From: JAVBSX01 sp031549565
GTDB taxonomy: Bacteria > Planctomycetota > Planctomycetia > Pirellulales > Thermoguttaceae
Direction: 5' to 3'
Length of the DNA stretch: 64,000 bases
Assembly (NCBI GenBank): GCA_031549565.1
Contig: JAVBPO010000005.1
Location: 1-64,000 of the forward strand
The notes beneath the pieces were generated by a model. It saw only the letters and a program-made list of their open reading frames with translations. It did not search any database and was not told the DNA's origin. Position 1 is the first letter of the stretch. Every line of letters begins with the position of its first letter. Shown one piece after another: positions 1 through 9,695 of the stretch. A program made the translations under genes and the position numbers.

Positions 1-24
1 GGAGCGGGCTTCGGCGGCGGACAT
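1..24 (-). CDS. 5' end of an unidentified minus-strand gene
   Basis: Only the first eight codons lie in the window, reading MSAAEARS from an ATG at 24-22. The start is convincing because a near-perfect Shine-Dalgarno (AAGGAGG on the minus strand, 38-32) sits seven bases upstream. This is one of the few strong Shine-Dalgarno sites in the window. The product cannot be named from eight residues. The gene is divergent from the hydrolase that starts at 247. Confidence 0.6.
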
Positions 25-246
25 TTGTATACCTCCTTGTAAGAAAAAGCGACGCGAACCATTCACGTCCTGTTCTCAATACGAAGAAATCCCACCTCCG
101 TGCGCAACTTTTTCCGTGAAACTTGAAGACGGTCTGGCACGCACCCTTCCTGGGAACCGTTTGCCCTTGAATCTTTTTCGAAACAGAAGTAAGATAACCG
201 GGAGAGTCGGATCTCTTTCCTCAATCGATTCGGGAGTAGTTTGAAA

Positions 247-1098
247 ATGTCTACGAAAACTCCGCGAAAAAGGCGACGCGTGCCGTATTTCCTCCTCGGT
301 TTTTTGCTGTTTCTCGTTCTGTTCGTCGGTTGTCAGGCGGATATGATCGCCCGGATGCTCCTCCTGCATCCGTCGAAACTTGATCCGCGTTGGAAACCGA
401 ACTTTCCGGCCTGCGAGGAAGCGTATTTCGAAACGTCCAACGAACTTAAACTGCACGGTCTCTACTTTCCCTACGAACCGACGGATTCCGCTCCGTCGCG
501 GGGCACGATCCTGTTTTCGCACGGCAACGGGGGAACCGTCGAAGGGTGGGGGGACATCGGCGTCCTCCTGCGGAGCAGGTTGAACGTTTCCGTTTTCGTT
601 TACGATTATCGTGGCTACGGTAAAAGCGAAGGGAAGCCGACCGCTTCGAATATTCTCACCGACGGTCGCGCGGCGAGAAAATGGCTCGCGGAGCGGGAAA
701 ACATCCCTGAAACGGAAATCATCCAGATGGGCCGTTCGCTCGGGGGAGCCGTTGCGATCGATTTGGCCTCGAAAGACGGCGCAAAGGCGTTGATCGTCGA
801 AAGCACATTCACATCGCTGCCGGACATGGCCCGTAAGATTCTGCCGATCATTCCGGCAAAGTATCTTCTGTGGGAACAGTTGCGGTCCGTCGATAAAATC
901 AAAAAATACGAAGGGCCGCTGTTCTTGAGCCACGGTACGGCGGACACCCTGATCCCGTTTGAGCAGGGTAAAAGGCTTTACGATGCGACGGCCTCGGAAA
1001 AGAAAGTACTTTACCCGATCTGGAACGGGGGGCACAACGATTTTCCTCCCGGCGAATACTATCTCGAACTGCGAAAGTTTCTCTCCGGCGAGGAGTGA
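247..1098 (+). CDS. Alpha/beta hydrolase, probable lipoprotein
   Basis: A 283-residue alpha/beta-hydrolase-fold protein of the BEM46/ABHD13-like type. A basic N-terminus (KTPRKRRR) is followed by a hydrophobic segment ending in the lipobox-like FVGC (Cys29), so it is probably a lipoprotein or membrane-anchored. Fold landmarks are HGNGG (oxyanion region), nucleophile Ser164 in GRSLGG, Asp233 in GTADTL and His263 in GGHND, so the triad is complete. The substrate cannot be predicted; members include esterases and peptidases. ATG 247 is chosen over an in-frame TTG six bases upstream. It is convergent with comF, with five bases between the stop codons. Confidence 0.85.
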   Translation: MSTKTPRKRRRVPYFLLGFLLFLVLFVGCQADMIARMLLLHPSKLDPRWKPNFPACEEAYFETSNELKLHGLYFPYEPTDSAPSRGTILFSHGNGGTVEGWGDIGVLLRSRLNVSVFVYDYRGYGKSEGKPTASNILTDGRAARKWLAERENIPETEIIQMGRSLGGAVAIDLASKDGAKALIVESTFTSLPDMARKILPIIPAKYLLWEQLRSVDKIKKYEGPLFLSHGTADTLIPFEQGKRLYDATASEKKVLYPIWNGGHNDFPPGEYYLELRKFLSGEE

Positions 1099-1103
1099 AC
1101 CCC

Positions 1104-1946
1104 TCACCTCTCGTTTCCCCGGTCGCCGACGGCGCGGGCCAGAACACAAACGTCGACCGACGCCGCGCCGCCGGCGAGCAGCAGCCGGGCCAACTCGTCG
1201 ACCGTGGAGCCTGTCGTCAAAATATCGTCCGTTAAAAGAATCTTCTTCCCTTCGAGCCGTTTTCGAGGTTCGATTCGACGGATTCGCAACGCAAAATTCG
1301 ATTTCAAGACAAACGCGTTCTTGACGTTGGCGGCACGCTGTCGCGGCGTCAACTCGTACTGAACCGTCGTCGCGCGCGTTCGGGCGACGATTCCGCCGAG
1401 CACCGGAATCTTCAGACGCCGACCGAGTTCCTCGGCGAGGAATTCCGGGCCGTTCACTCCCCGAACAATCCGGCGGGCAAAGTGCATCGGAACGGGAACC
1501 AGATAATCCGGTTCCAAAGCCCGAAGTTCGTCCCCACGAATCCGACCGAACAGCGAAGCAATCGCCGTCGCCAGATGTCCGTTTGTTTCTTCTTTCATTC
1601 GCAGGATCGCTTCCCGCAAATCGTCCGCATACTCGCCGAACGAAACGGTCCGCTTAAAATAATGCGTGTCCGCCGAGCAATGAACGCAAGAGCGGCGCTC
1701 CCGACCGCTTTCCGCCGGAAAAAACGCCCCACAGCGCCGACACGGGGTCTTGTTTTGAGGGACGAGCTTTTTGCGGCATGGAGGACAGATTTGCGTCCAT
1801 GTTTCCGGTTCGAACGCTTCCTCAGCAAAAATATCACCGCAAAAAGAACAATGCGGCGGGTAAAGCAAATTCAAGCCGCGCCGCAACCATTTCCTAGGAT
1901 CGCACAGTTCTCGGAATGTGGAGGAGTACGACGTTTTGACGCTCAC
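1104..1946 (-). CDS. comF: ComF family phosphoribosyltransferase-like protein
   Basis: A 280-residue ComF/GntX-type protein. Four CxxC pairs (Cys33/36, 54/57, 69/72, 87/90) form the N-terminal zinc-ribbon-like region, and the C-terminal half is a type I phosphoribosyltransferase domain with the PRPP motif LLTDDILTTGST at 237-248. The family is linked to DNA uptake in competent bacteria, but most members have no proven substrate. The start is a GTG that overlaps the stop of the upstream gene as GTGA, indicating translational coupling to the Tyr-rich secreted protein. Length is slightly above the usual 220-250. Confidence 0.88.
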   Translation of the reverse strand: MSVKTSYSSTFRELCDPRKWLRRGLNLLYPPHCSFCGDIFAEEAFEPETWTQICPPCRKKLVPQNKTPCRRCGAFFPAESGRERRSCVHCSADTHYFKRTVSFGEYADDLREAILRMKEETNGHLATAIASLFGRIRGDELRALEPDYLVPVPMHFARRIVRGVNGPEFLAEELGRRLKIPVLGGIVARTRATTVQYELTPRQRAANVKNAFVLKSNFALRIRRIEPRKRLEGKKILLTDDILTTGSTVDELARLLLAGGAASVDVCVLARAVGDRGNER

Positions 1947-2413
1947 TTCACTTTGTAACCGGCGGGAAGTTCAATCGGAAACGGCATTCCGCGCGGATAG
2001 TAAAAGCTCGGACCGGTGTTTCCTCCGTTTTGGTAATACCCCGGTCCGTACAGCCCTCGCTGGGAATAGCTCACGGGATTGCGATTGAAAAACGCGTTAC
2101 TGCTCGTCGGATAATACTGCTGGTAATACGGGTAAGCCCCCCCGTAAGGTCGCGTTTGCGGATAGTAATTTCTTCGCGGCGCCCGCGAACTTTGTTTCTT
2201 CTCTTCGGATTCCAAGGATTCCGTAACACCGTACTGAGCCCGGGAACTGTTCTGCCCGGTCCAGTCGGACGAGTCGTCCTTTTTTTGCTTCGACGAGCGG
2301 GAACTTCGCTCTTTGCGTTGATCCGTTTCCCGGGTGTCGGTCGCGGCGACCAGCAGTCCCGCTCCGAACAAAACGACGACGGTACTTAAAAAAACTCGAT
2401 GAAGTATCGACAT
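1943..2413 (-). CDS. Secreted Tyr/Asn/Pro-rich protein of unknown function
   Basis: A 156-residue protein with a signal peptide (hydrophobic residues about 5-23, ending LLVAATD). A charged Lys/Arg/Ser stretch follows, and then a C-terminal half very rich in Tyr, Pro, Gly, Asn and Gln. No catalytic motif is visible and I do not recognise the family; low-complexity surface or stalk proteins look like this. ATG 2413 is preferred over one 18 bases upstream because it places the charged n-region directly before the hydrophobic core. Its stop overlaps the comF start. Confidence 0.6.
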   Translation of the reverse strand: MSILHRVFLSTVVVLFGAGLLVAATDTRETDQRKERSSRSSKQKKDDSSDWTGQNSSRAQYGVTESLESEEKKQSSRAPRRNYYPQTRPYGGAYPYYQQYYPTSSNAFFNRNPVSYSQRGLYGPGYYQNGGNTGPSFYYPRGMPFPIELPAGYKVK

Positions 2414-2508
2414 GGCAACGATGAAAAACAAGGGTTTCAGATTCTTCTTCGCACTCTTGGATTGTATTCGTGGACGTTCGATATTTCAAGCGCAGATGGG
2501 CCGTGGAG

Positions 2509-3453
2509 CTAATCGGGAACGGCGACCGTATCGACGAGATGTTCGATCAGGGTTTCCACGGTTTGGCGGTGATTGCCGTGTGAGAAGCTTTTGGTCATAA
2601 CCCGGTGCGCCAGTACGGGAATCGCGAGTAATTTCACGTCGTCGGGAATCACGAAGTTTCGGCCTTCCAAAAGCGCGTTCGCCTGGACCGCCTTGGTAAA
2701 CGCGATCGCTCCCCGCGTACTGGTTCCGACGAGCAGCGAATCGTTTTTCCGCGTTGCGTCGACCAGATCGAGAACATAGCGGTAAATCGCGTCGTCGATT
2801 TTCACCTCGCAAGCCGCCTGCTGAATCCGGAGAATTTCCTCGCACGAAAGCACCGGCTCGAGCGTATCGATCGGTTTGCCGAGCTGATGGGAGCGTAGTA
2901 CCTCCATTTCCTGTTCGCGGTCCGGGTATCCGACGGAAATCCGGATCAAAAAGCGGTCGAGCTGGCTTTCCGGCAGGAGATAGGTTCCTTCGTATTCCAT
3001 CGGGTTTTCCGTCGCGATCACCATGAACGGTTTCGGCAGGAGATACGTTTCGCCGTCGACGGAAACCTGCTGTTCGTTCATCGCTTCGAGCATCGCGCTT
3101 TGCGTTCTCGGCGTGGTTCGGTTGATTTCGTCGGCCAGCAGAATGTTCGCGAAAATCGGTCCCCGATTGAAATGGAACTCTTGGGCTTTCGAACTGTAGA
3201 CGCTGCTCCCCGTAATGTCGGCCGGGAGCAGATCCGGCGTGAATTGCAGTCGTTTGAAATTTCCGGAAACGCTCTTGGCAATCGCCCGTCCAATCAACGT
3301 TTTACCGACACCGGGCACGTCTTCCAGAAGAACGTGCTCCCCGGCGAACAGCGCGACGAGGCATTGGCGTACGACATGCGATTTCCCGAAAACGACTTTC
3401 GAGATATTCGCTTCCAGTTTGGCAATCAGTTCCGCGACGTTTTGTTCGTTCAT
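2509..3453 (-). CDS. MoxR family AAA+ ATPase
   Basis: A 314-residue AAA+ ATPase of the MoxR subfamily. Walker A is GVGKT at 48-52, Walker B is LLADE with Asp108-Glu109, and sensor/arginine-finger segments follow (IATENP, ESQLDRF). MoxR proteins act as chaperones that insert cofactors or activate VWA-domain partners, usually beside a DUF58 protein and Bat genes. Here no DUF58 or VWA gene is adjacent; a BatD/E fusion lies 40 kb away. ATG 3453 is chosen because the upstream in-frame residues come from a GC-rich palindromic repeat. Confidence 0.93.
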   Translation of the reverse strand: MNEQNVAELIAKLEANISKVVFGKSHVVRQCLVALFAGEHVLLEDVPGVGKTLIGRAIAKSVSGNFKRLQFTPDLLPADITGSSVYSSKAQEFHFNRGPIFANILLADEINRTTPRTQSAMLEAMNEQQVSVDGETYLLPKPFMVIATENPMEYEGTYLLPESQLDRFLIRISVGYPDREQEMEVLRSHQLGKPIDTLEPVLSCEEILRIQQAACEVKIDDAIYRYVLDLVDATRKNDSLLVGTSTRGAIAFTKAVQANALLEGRNFVIPDDVKLLAIPVLAHRVMTKSFSHGNHRQTVETLIEHLVDTVAVPD

Positions 3454-3457
3454 ATTT

Positions 3458-3540
3458 TTGTTAGCCCCGTCGCCTGCGACGGGCATATCGTTTTTTTGAC
3501 AAACGGTTCGCTACAGCGGTTCGCAGGCGAACCGGCTAAC
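3458..3540. repeat. GC-rich palindromic intergenic repeat
   Basis: Two back-to-back palindromes: GTTAGCCCCGTCGCC with GGCGACGGGGC-type pairing, then GGTTCGC...GCGAACCGGCTAAC. Related GC palindromes with GTTTAGCC/GGCTAAC edges recur near 33565, 37673, 38215, 42976, 49787 and 55434, which suggests a REP-like family. Confidence 0.5.
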
Positions 3541-3550
3541 GGAAATCCTA

Positions 3551-5047
3551 TCACGCCTGTTCCGGTCGCAACAGCGGGAAGAGGATCACTTCGCGGATCG
3601 ACGTCGTGTTCGTCAGGATCATCACGAGCCGGTCGATTCCGATGCCGAGCCCGCCGGCGGGGGGCATTCCATGTCGGAGCGCGCGGATGAAATCGTGATC
3701 CATCTTCGACATGCTGTCCTCTTCCTTTTGTCCGGCCAACTGTTGTCGGAACAGCTTTTCCTGCAAGTCCGGATCGTTCAGTTCCGTGTACGCATTGGCG
3801 ACTTCCATGCCGTGTACGAAAAGCTCGAACCGCTCCGCGATCGCCGGGTTCTCCTTTTTCCGTTTCGTCAGCGGGCAGATGCTCGCCGGGTAGTCCATCA
3901 CGAACACCGGACCGAGCAGGGCGTCTTCGACTTTTGCCTCGAAAATTTCGTTGCGGACCACGTCCGGGTGCTTTCCGTTCGGGTCCAGATGGATCGATTT
4001 GGCGTACTCGAATACGGCCGTTTCATTCCTCGGATCGGCGCCGGTATGCTCTTGGAACAGCTCGAAATACGTTTTCCTCGCAAACGGCGGCGTGAAATCG
4101 ATTTCCTTGCCGTCCCACTCGATTTTCAACTCCTGCCCGGTCGCGCGAAGGGCGCCGGTAATGATTTTTTCCGTGATTTCCATCATGCTCCGATAATCGC
4201 CGTACGCCTGGTACAGTTCGAGCATCGTGAATTCCGGGTTATGCGTCTGGTCGATCCCTTCGTTGCGGAACACGCGTCCCATTTCGTAGACCCGCTCGAT
4301 TCCGCCGACCATGAGCCGCTTCAGGTGCAGTTCCAACGCGATCCGGAGGTACAAGTCGATGTTCAGAGCGTTATGGTGCGTGATAAACGGCTTCGCGGCG
4401 GCTCCCCCGGCGATTGCGTGCAACGTCGGGCCTTCGACTTCGACGAACCGCTCGTCGGCGAGCGTTTGGCGGATCGAGTGGACGATTTTCGTTCGGTTGA
4501 GCATTCGCTCCAAAACGCCGTCTGTGTGGACCAGGTCCATGTACCGCAACCGGCTCCGCAGTTCGGGATCGGTCAATCCGTGAAACTTCGCGGGGGGCGT
4601 TTCGATCGACTTGGTGAGGAAATACAAATTTTCGGCGAAAATCGACAATTCGCCGGTTCGCGTCGTTCGCAGTTCCCCGTCGACGCCGACGATGTCGCCC
4701 AGATCGAAACACTGGGCGAGCTCCCAATTCTTTTCACCGACCTGACTTGCGCCGATAAGGACTTGAATTTTTCCGGACCAATCCCAAATATCGAGGAAGA
4801 GCAGCTTTCCTTTTTTTCGCTGCAAAATGATCCGACCCGCGGCACGGACTTTCGGCCCGGTTTGGGCGTTGTGATCGTTCGGGTCGGTCTGGATTTCCGG
4901 CTGTTTGACGCGGATTTCGGCGGTAGTTAGGTGTCCGTCGAACCGTTGTCCCCACGGATCGAATCCGAGTTCTTCGATTTTACGCAACTTCTCACGTCGC
5001 GACGCTTCTAAAACAACACCGGTTCCGGTCGATTCTTCTTTGGACAT
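3551..5047 (-). CDS. lysS: Lysyl-tRNA synthetase, class II
   Basis: A 498-residue class II LysRS that charges tRNA-Lys. The N-terminal anticodon-binding OB-fold (about 60-170) is followed by the catalytic core, with motif 2 in RVFRNEGID and motif 3 in GLGIGIDRLVM near the C-terminus (LFPLLRP). Length is normal for the bacterial enzyme. The ATG at 5047 is preceded on its own strand by a pyrimidine heptamer repeat (CTGTCCT-type, 5084-5057) rather than a Shine-Dalgarno. The long plus-strand frame across this gene is a codon-bias shadow. Confidence 0.97.
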   Translation of the reverse strand: MSKEESTGTGVVLEASRREKLRKIEELGFDPWGQRFDGHLTTAEIRVKQPEIQTDPNDHNAQTGPKVRAAGRIILQRKKGKLLFLDIWDWSGKIQVLIGASQVGEKNWELAQCFDLGDIVGVDGELRTTRTGELSIFAENLYFLTKSIETPPAKFHGLTDPELRSRLRYMDLVHTDGVLERMLNRTKIVHSIRQTLADERFVEVEGPTLHAIAGGAAAKPFITHHNALNIDLYLRIALELHLKRLMVGGIERVYEMGRVFRNEGIDQTHNPEFTMLELYQAYGDYRSMMEITEKIITGALRATGQELKIEWDGKEIDFTPPFARKTYFELFQEHTGADPRNETAVFEYAKSIHLDPNGKHPDVVRNEIFEAKVEDALLGPVFVMDYPASICPLTKRKKENPAIAERFELFVHGMEVANAYTELNDPDLQEKLFRQQLAGQKEEDSMSKMDHDFIRALRHGMPPAGGLGIGIDRLVMILTNTTSIREVILFPLLRPEQA

Positions 5048-5056
5048 TATCTGGGG

Positions 5057-5084
5057 ATAGAGGACAGAGGGCAGAGGACAGACA
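5057..5084 (-). repeat. Heptamer repeat, lysS leader
   Basis: About four copies of a GGACAGA-type 7-mer, which on the lysS sense strand read as pyrimidine-rich CTGTCCT units ending about ten bases before the start codon. Only one arm is present; no complementary arm was seen upstream. Confidence 0.75.
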
Positions 5085-5394
5085 AAGTGGAACCGATGTT
5101 ACCCGAAATACAGGGTGTGTCAAGAAAGAGCGGAATGGGATGTACCCGACGGTGCACTCAAACCAAGTTGTGGTTTAGACAAAATTAGGCCCACCAAGCG
5201 TCCACCTTGATTTTTCCGGAAAAAAAGGCTAAAACGACCGCTGTTCCTGTTTTTTTCTACGAGGGCACCTGATACAACTCTTGGTGAAGATTGTGAATTT
5301 TTTTGCAATGTTAGCGAGATCGGGAGTGAAACGACCATCTCGCGGCTTACTTATCGGAGCGGAAGCTCCACCCGCCTACCGGGGCTCCCGGGTT
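5085..5394. other. Intergenic region between lysS and the di-heme protein
   Basis: About 310 bases between divergent genes. There are two A/T runs, and a GC-rich palindromic patch (GGAAGCTCC...GGGGCTCCC, about 5358-5390) of the REP-like type lies immediately before the di-heme gene. No convincing gene, promoter pair or RNA was identified. Confidence 0.4.
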
Positions 5395-7434
5395 ATGTTT
5401 TTAATGCGTTGGTTTGGTGGGTTTGTTTGGGTCGTTTGTTTGGGGCTCTTTTCGACGGTTCTTTTCGCGGAGATTGCCGAGGAGGAAACACTGGATTATC
5501 CGATCGATACGGGCAAGTATATCGGTCCGTCCGATCTGGCGGTCGATCCGTCGGGGGACTTTCTTTACGTCGCCGAATTCGATGCCGCCCGACTCCGGAA
5601 GGTGCGGACCGACGGCAGTGCTCCCGCGACGGTGCTCGATTTGCCGATCAAGCCGGAGCGGATCAAGATGTTCCAGGACGGCAAAATGCTCGCCCTGGTC
5701 GGCGGAGAAAGTTCCGGCAAACTCCTGCTGGTCGATTGCGATTCGCTGAAAATCGTCAAGGAAATTCCCGTCGGTTATTATCCCGCCGCCGTGGACGTTT
5801 TTGATCCCAAAAACGGCGACTCTCCGATCGCGTATGTCGCCAATCGGTTCGGCGGCGATATTTCCGTCGTCGATCTCGCTCAAGGCGAAGAACTTCGCCG
5901 CTTCCCGTTCGGTCGCGAGCCGATCGCCCTGGCCGTGACGCCGGATGGCAAAAAACTGATCGTCGTTCCGCAAAACCCGGAAGATCAGGCGGTCGAGTCG
6001 GGAATCACGCTGACGATCCGGCTTTATGACACCGCGACCGGGGACGTGAAAAAAATGCGACTGCGCAACGGAATCATCAACGGCCGCGACGTGGTCATAA
6101 CGCCGGACGGGCGTTACGCGTTTCTCACTTGCCTGCTTTCCCACTTCGACAACGTCCCCACGCACGTCGACGGCGGATGGATGATCGAGAACATGATCGC
6201 CGCGATCGATATGGAAGTCGATCAATACGCCGATACGTTTTACCTCGACGATATGGGACTCGGAGCCGGGAATCCGTGGGGCATCACCTGTTCTTCCGAT
6301 TCAAGATTCCTCGCGATCGCCCATTCGGGTTCTTGTGAGATCACACTTTTGAATCTTCCGAAGATTTTCAAAATCCTCGATGCGCGTCCGCATTCGAGCC
6401 GGCCCGGTTTCGGAGCGTTGACGGCGGTGTTTTACTCTCCCGGCGATGAATCGTTGCCGAGCCGGATGCGGATCCCCGTCGGCGTTTACGGCGCCCGGCA
6501 ACTCGCGATTCACGGAACGAGTATCTATTACACGGCGTATTACGAAGATTCCGTCGGGCGGATCGATTGCCAATTTACCGAACCGATCGAACAGTCGCGC
6601 GGCTTCATGCTCAATCCGGAAACCTACGAGCAACCGGTTCGTCTGGAAGAGCCGCTCGTTTTGGCCGACACCACGGCGCTGCCGCTGATGTTCGAGGAAA
6701 TGACGCCGCTGGATTTGATGAAAGGGATCCGTTTCGAACGCCGGATCGCCCGACTCGGTCCCAAGCCGGTGTTGACCGAAATTCGTTTCGGCAACCAACT
6801 GTTCCATGACGCCCTGCTCTGTTACCAACATTGGCAAAGCTGTACGACGTGTCATCCGGACGGTCGCGCCGATACGCTCAACTGGGACTTGCTCAACGAC
6901 GGAATCGGCAATCCGAAGAATACGAAAAGCATGCTCCTTTCCCATGAAACGCCGCCGTCGATGATTTCCGGCGTGCGCAAAGACGCGGAAACCGCCGTTC
7001 GCAGCGGGTTGAAATCGATCCTGTTCGCCAAGCGTCCGGAAAAGGAAGCGGAAGCGATCGACGAGTATTTGAAATCACTCCAACCGATTCCGAGTCCGTA
7101 TCTGGTGAACGGCGAACTGAGCGAATCGGCCAAGCGGGGAAAAATTCTCTTCAATAGTGCCAGCACCGGTTGCAGCGACTGCCATCCGGCTCCACTGTTC
7201 ACTGATTTGCAGATGCACGACGTCGGAACCCGGAATTACCGGGACACGCAATCCGACTTTGACACCCCGACGCTCGTGGAAGTTTGGCGAACTTCGCCGT
7301 ATCTGCACGACGGTCGTTACATCACGATCAAGCAAATGATCATCGAAGGAAAACACGTCGATTCCGGTGACCGTTTCTCCAAACTCAGCGAACAGGAAAT
7401 CGACGACCTCGTCGAATATGTGTTGTCATTGTAA
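5395..7434 (+). CDS. Beta-propeller di-heme cytochrome c (CCP/MauG-like)
   Basis: A 679-residue secreted protein. The signal peptide (RWFGGFVWVVCLGLF, cleavage near FAEIA) is followed by a YncE/NHL-like beta-propeller over roughly residues 40-400 (blades with DPSGDFLYVAE, TPDGKKL, TPDGRYAF). A C-terminal di-heme cytochrome c domain of the bacterial peroxidase/MauG type carries CTTCH at about 482 and CSDCH at about 592, plus the family-typical SPYLHDGRY segment near the end. It is expected in the periplasm, in peroxide reduction or substrate oxidation. ATG 5395 or 5404 is the likely start; earlier frames lack a signal peptide. Confidence 0.85.
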   Translation: MFLMRWFGGFVWVVCLGLFSTVLFAEIAEEETLDYPIDTGKYIGPSDLAVDPSGDFLYVAEFDAARLRKVRTDGSAPATVLDLPIKPERIKMFQDGKMLALVGGESSGKLLLVDCDSLKIVKEIPVGYYPAAVDVFDPKNGDSPIAYVANRFGGDISVVDLAQGEELRRFPFGREPIALAVTPDGKKLIVVPQNPEDQAVESGITLTIRLYDTATGDVKKMRLRNGIINGRDVVITPDGRYAFLTCLLSHFDNVPTHVDGGWMIENMIAAIDMEVDQYADTFYLDDMGLGAGNPWGITCSSDSRFLAIAHSGSCEITLLNLPKIFKILDARPHSSRPGFGALTAVFYSPGDESLPSRMRIPVGVYGARQLAIHGTSIYYTAYYEDSVGRIDCQFTEPIEQSRGFMLNPETYEQPVRLEEPLVLADTTALPLMFEEMTPLDLMKGIRFERRIARLGPKPVLTEIRFGNQLFHDALLCYQHWQSCTTCHPDGRADTLNWDLLNDGIGNPKNTKSMLLSHETPPSMISGVRKDAETAVRSGLKSILFAKRPEKEAEAIDEYLKSLQPIPSPYLVNGELSESAKRGKILFNSASTGCSDCHPAPLFTDLQMHDVGTRNYRDTQSDFDTPTLVEVWRTSPYLHDGRYITIKQMIIEGKHVDSGDRFSKLSEQEIDDLVEYVLSL

Positions 7435-7436
7435 GT

Positions 7437-7670
7437 GGGGCTGTGGTAATTCAGGGAGAATAAACAGGTTGAAGTGGCCAAAACGCCGGTCCCCTCTCCC
7501 CGGGATTTCCGGGGAGAGGGCTAGGGTGAGGGGAAATGATGCGTCAAACAGCTCCCCCCCCTCACCCTAACCCTCTCCCCCGGAATACCGGGGGCGAGGG
7601 GACCATGTTTTCCGTTCCCAGTTTACCAACATTGTTTGTCTATTTACCCATTTTACCACAGTCCCTCTGA
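7437..7670. mobile_element. MITE-like element, long form
   Basis: A non-coding element with imperfect terminal inverted repeats (GGGGCTGTGGTAAT at the left, complement of TTTACCACAGTCCC at the right) and a core of two GC-rich palindromes built on GGTCCCCTCTCCCC and its complement. Copies or shorter derivatives lie at 22777, 29104, 56343 and 61698. No transposase is encoded. Confidence 0.7.
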
Positions 7671-7703
7671 GAATGACCTCCGGTTTCTGGCGACCGAAAC
7701 CCT

Positions 7704-9695
7704 ATGGGAACACTTTGGAATATGCCGCGAGTACTGATTGTTGTTTTGATTTTCGTTTCTTCGGCTTCGCAGGGGCTTCCGGCGGCGCAGATTTCCGGCG
7801 GGTTCGTGTCGCCGATTTTTCAACGGTCTCTCGGAATGCAGACGTTCGACGTCGATCTGGAAGGTTGGGTCCCGGAAACGCGGGCCCGGCTCAGGTTGGT
7901 CAATCAGACGCTCCATGTCGAAGCGGCGGGTCGGGATCCGGCGTTTTATCACCTCTTCGACACCCCCTGTACGCAATTACGGCTCCGGATGAAAGTCAAA
8001 ACCCGGGACGAAGCCGTCTGTGAAATCTTTTGGCTGACCCAGGAAATTCCGCAGCGGGATCCGCTTCACCGCGTCAAATTATCGTTTCAGACGGACGATC
8101 TTTGGCATGAATACGAAATGATCCTGCCGGTTACGGGACATTTGACCTGTTTGTCGTTCAAAATGACCGCCCCGACCGGGTCCTGGTCGTTCGACGACAT
8201 CGAGCTGACCGCCCAGGTTCCCTTTCCGCTTCTGGTCAAAGACGCGGTTCGGGAAGGCGATGTGATGAAATACACCATCGTGAACTCTTCGCTCAAACCG
8301 GTTTCTTTTACCGAAGGTTCGACGACCGGCGAAAAGAACCTACCGTCCAAAGGATCGTTGGAACTGACGCTCCCGATCCGGAATTACGGTACGCTGGAGT
8401 TGGCCGATCTGAAATTGATCGTTCCCGATTTCCCGGAAGTCAACCATCCGATGTACTTTTACAATCCGGAAGGGAAAACCGATTGGCTCAAGCGGCCCAT
8501 TGCGTCCGGTTTGCCGAACGATCCCGGCTGGGTGCTCGAAATCTCGCCCGACGCCCGCATTGCCCGGATTATGCAGCCGCCCAAAGCTGGTGAAACGGAA
8601 CTGCGACTGCTCGCCTTGTTGGCTCCCTTGGTTCATCGAAGCGGCGTTTTGCCGGAGTTTCAACTCGATCCCGCTTCGACGGACCGCGAACTGCATTTCA
8701 CGGCTCCCGATGCGAAGTTGACGCTTGCGATTCGGGGAAACGAAATCGATTTTCATGTCGAACCGATTCCGTCCCAAGCCGCGAAAACCGCTCCGCTGGA
8801 AGGGCCGGTACTCCGCGTTCCCGGCCGTTTGGCGGGGGGGGTACTTTGCGGCGTGGAATATCTTGGCCCGGGGGACGTGAGCTCCTCGAACATTGACGTG
8901 CAGGAACCGAACAACAATCGAAGCGTCCCTCCGCCGGATTGGATCACGTTTCCTCTGGCCGCAATCGCAACGGAATCGCTCAGCGTCGGGCTCACATGGA
9001 ACAATATGCGGTTGCAGCCGACGTATTCCTCTCCGAACCGTTTCGATTTGGCTGACGACCATCGCATGTCGCTTATAGGGGGGAAACTCGACGCGACGAT
9101 CCGGCTTGTCGAGCCGGTTTCCGGGCAGGATCCGATCACGGAGATGATCCGTTGGGCCGTTGTCAAGCACGGAATCGCCGACCCGCCGACCGCTCCGAGA
9201 ACGGCCGAAGAGCAGCAGCGGCTTTGCCTCGCGGCGTTCGACGGACCGCTGCTCGGCAACGACAAAGTGAGTTGGGGGTATTACGCGGAAAACGACCAAC
9301 CGAAAGAGCCTTACGCCGATGTTCTCTCGACGCTCTACCGGCTGAAAGGGGAACTGCCGCGAGTCGCCGGGCTTGAGCCCGAAGGGAGCGTTTTGACGAA
9401 CGACGCGATCTATTTCCTGACCGACCAGGTCCAGCAGTGGAAGGATTTGCGAGGCGAAGATGTCCGAAAAGCGATTGAGGAAATGAAGCCCGACGGTTCG
9501 TTCACACGGCACAGCCTTTTTCCGGAACAGGATTATTACCAGGAGTTTGCGGGAAATTCGGCGGCGAACTCGGACAATCGGAACAAAAATTCGTTCGGGT
9601 ACGCCGCCCGAAAAGCGGCGTTTTGCTCGATTACGCCCGAACGACCGGCGACCGGAAAGTGTTGGCGGCGGCGGAAAAAACGCTCGGCGTTTTAA
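7704..9695 (+). pseudogene. Large secreted protein, 5' part of a frameshifted gene
   Basis: The N-terminal 663 residues (start 7704 or ATG 7722) carry a signal peptide (RVLIVVLIFVSSASQ) and then beta-rich sequence with WSFDDIE and similar concanavalin-like or CBM-like segments. About residue 638 the frame loses coherence: after YAARKAA it reads through to a nearby stop. The -1 frame continues with LLDYARTTGDRK, typical of an alpha/alpha-barrel (six-hairpin glycosidase-like) protein. Inserting one G near 9620 would restore a single reading frame of about 895 codons. The enzyme family is not certain. I call it a frameshifted gene or sequence error. Confidence 0.7.

Noticed and set aside
3671..4930. 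A 419-codon plus-strand frame across lysS
   Set aside because: It is antisense to a clear lysyl-tRNA synthetase and shows no family motif; such shadow frames are common in GC-rich genes.
9600..9625. Programmed -1 frameshift at the broken secreted gene
   Set aside because: The frame-0 codons GCG GCG TTT TGC do not form a canonical slippery heptamer and no stem-loop is obvious downstream; a mutation or sequence error is simpler.
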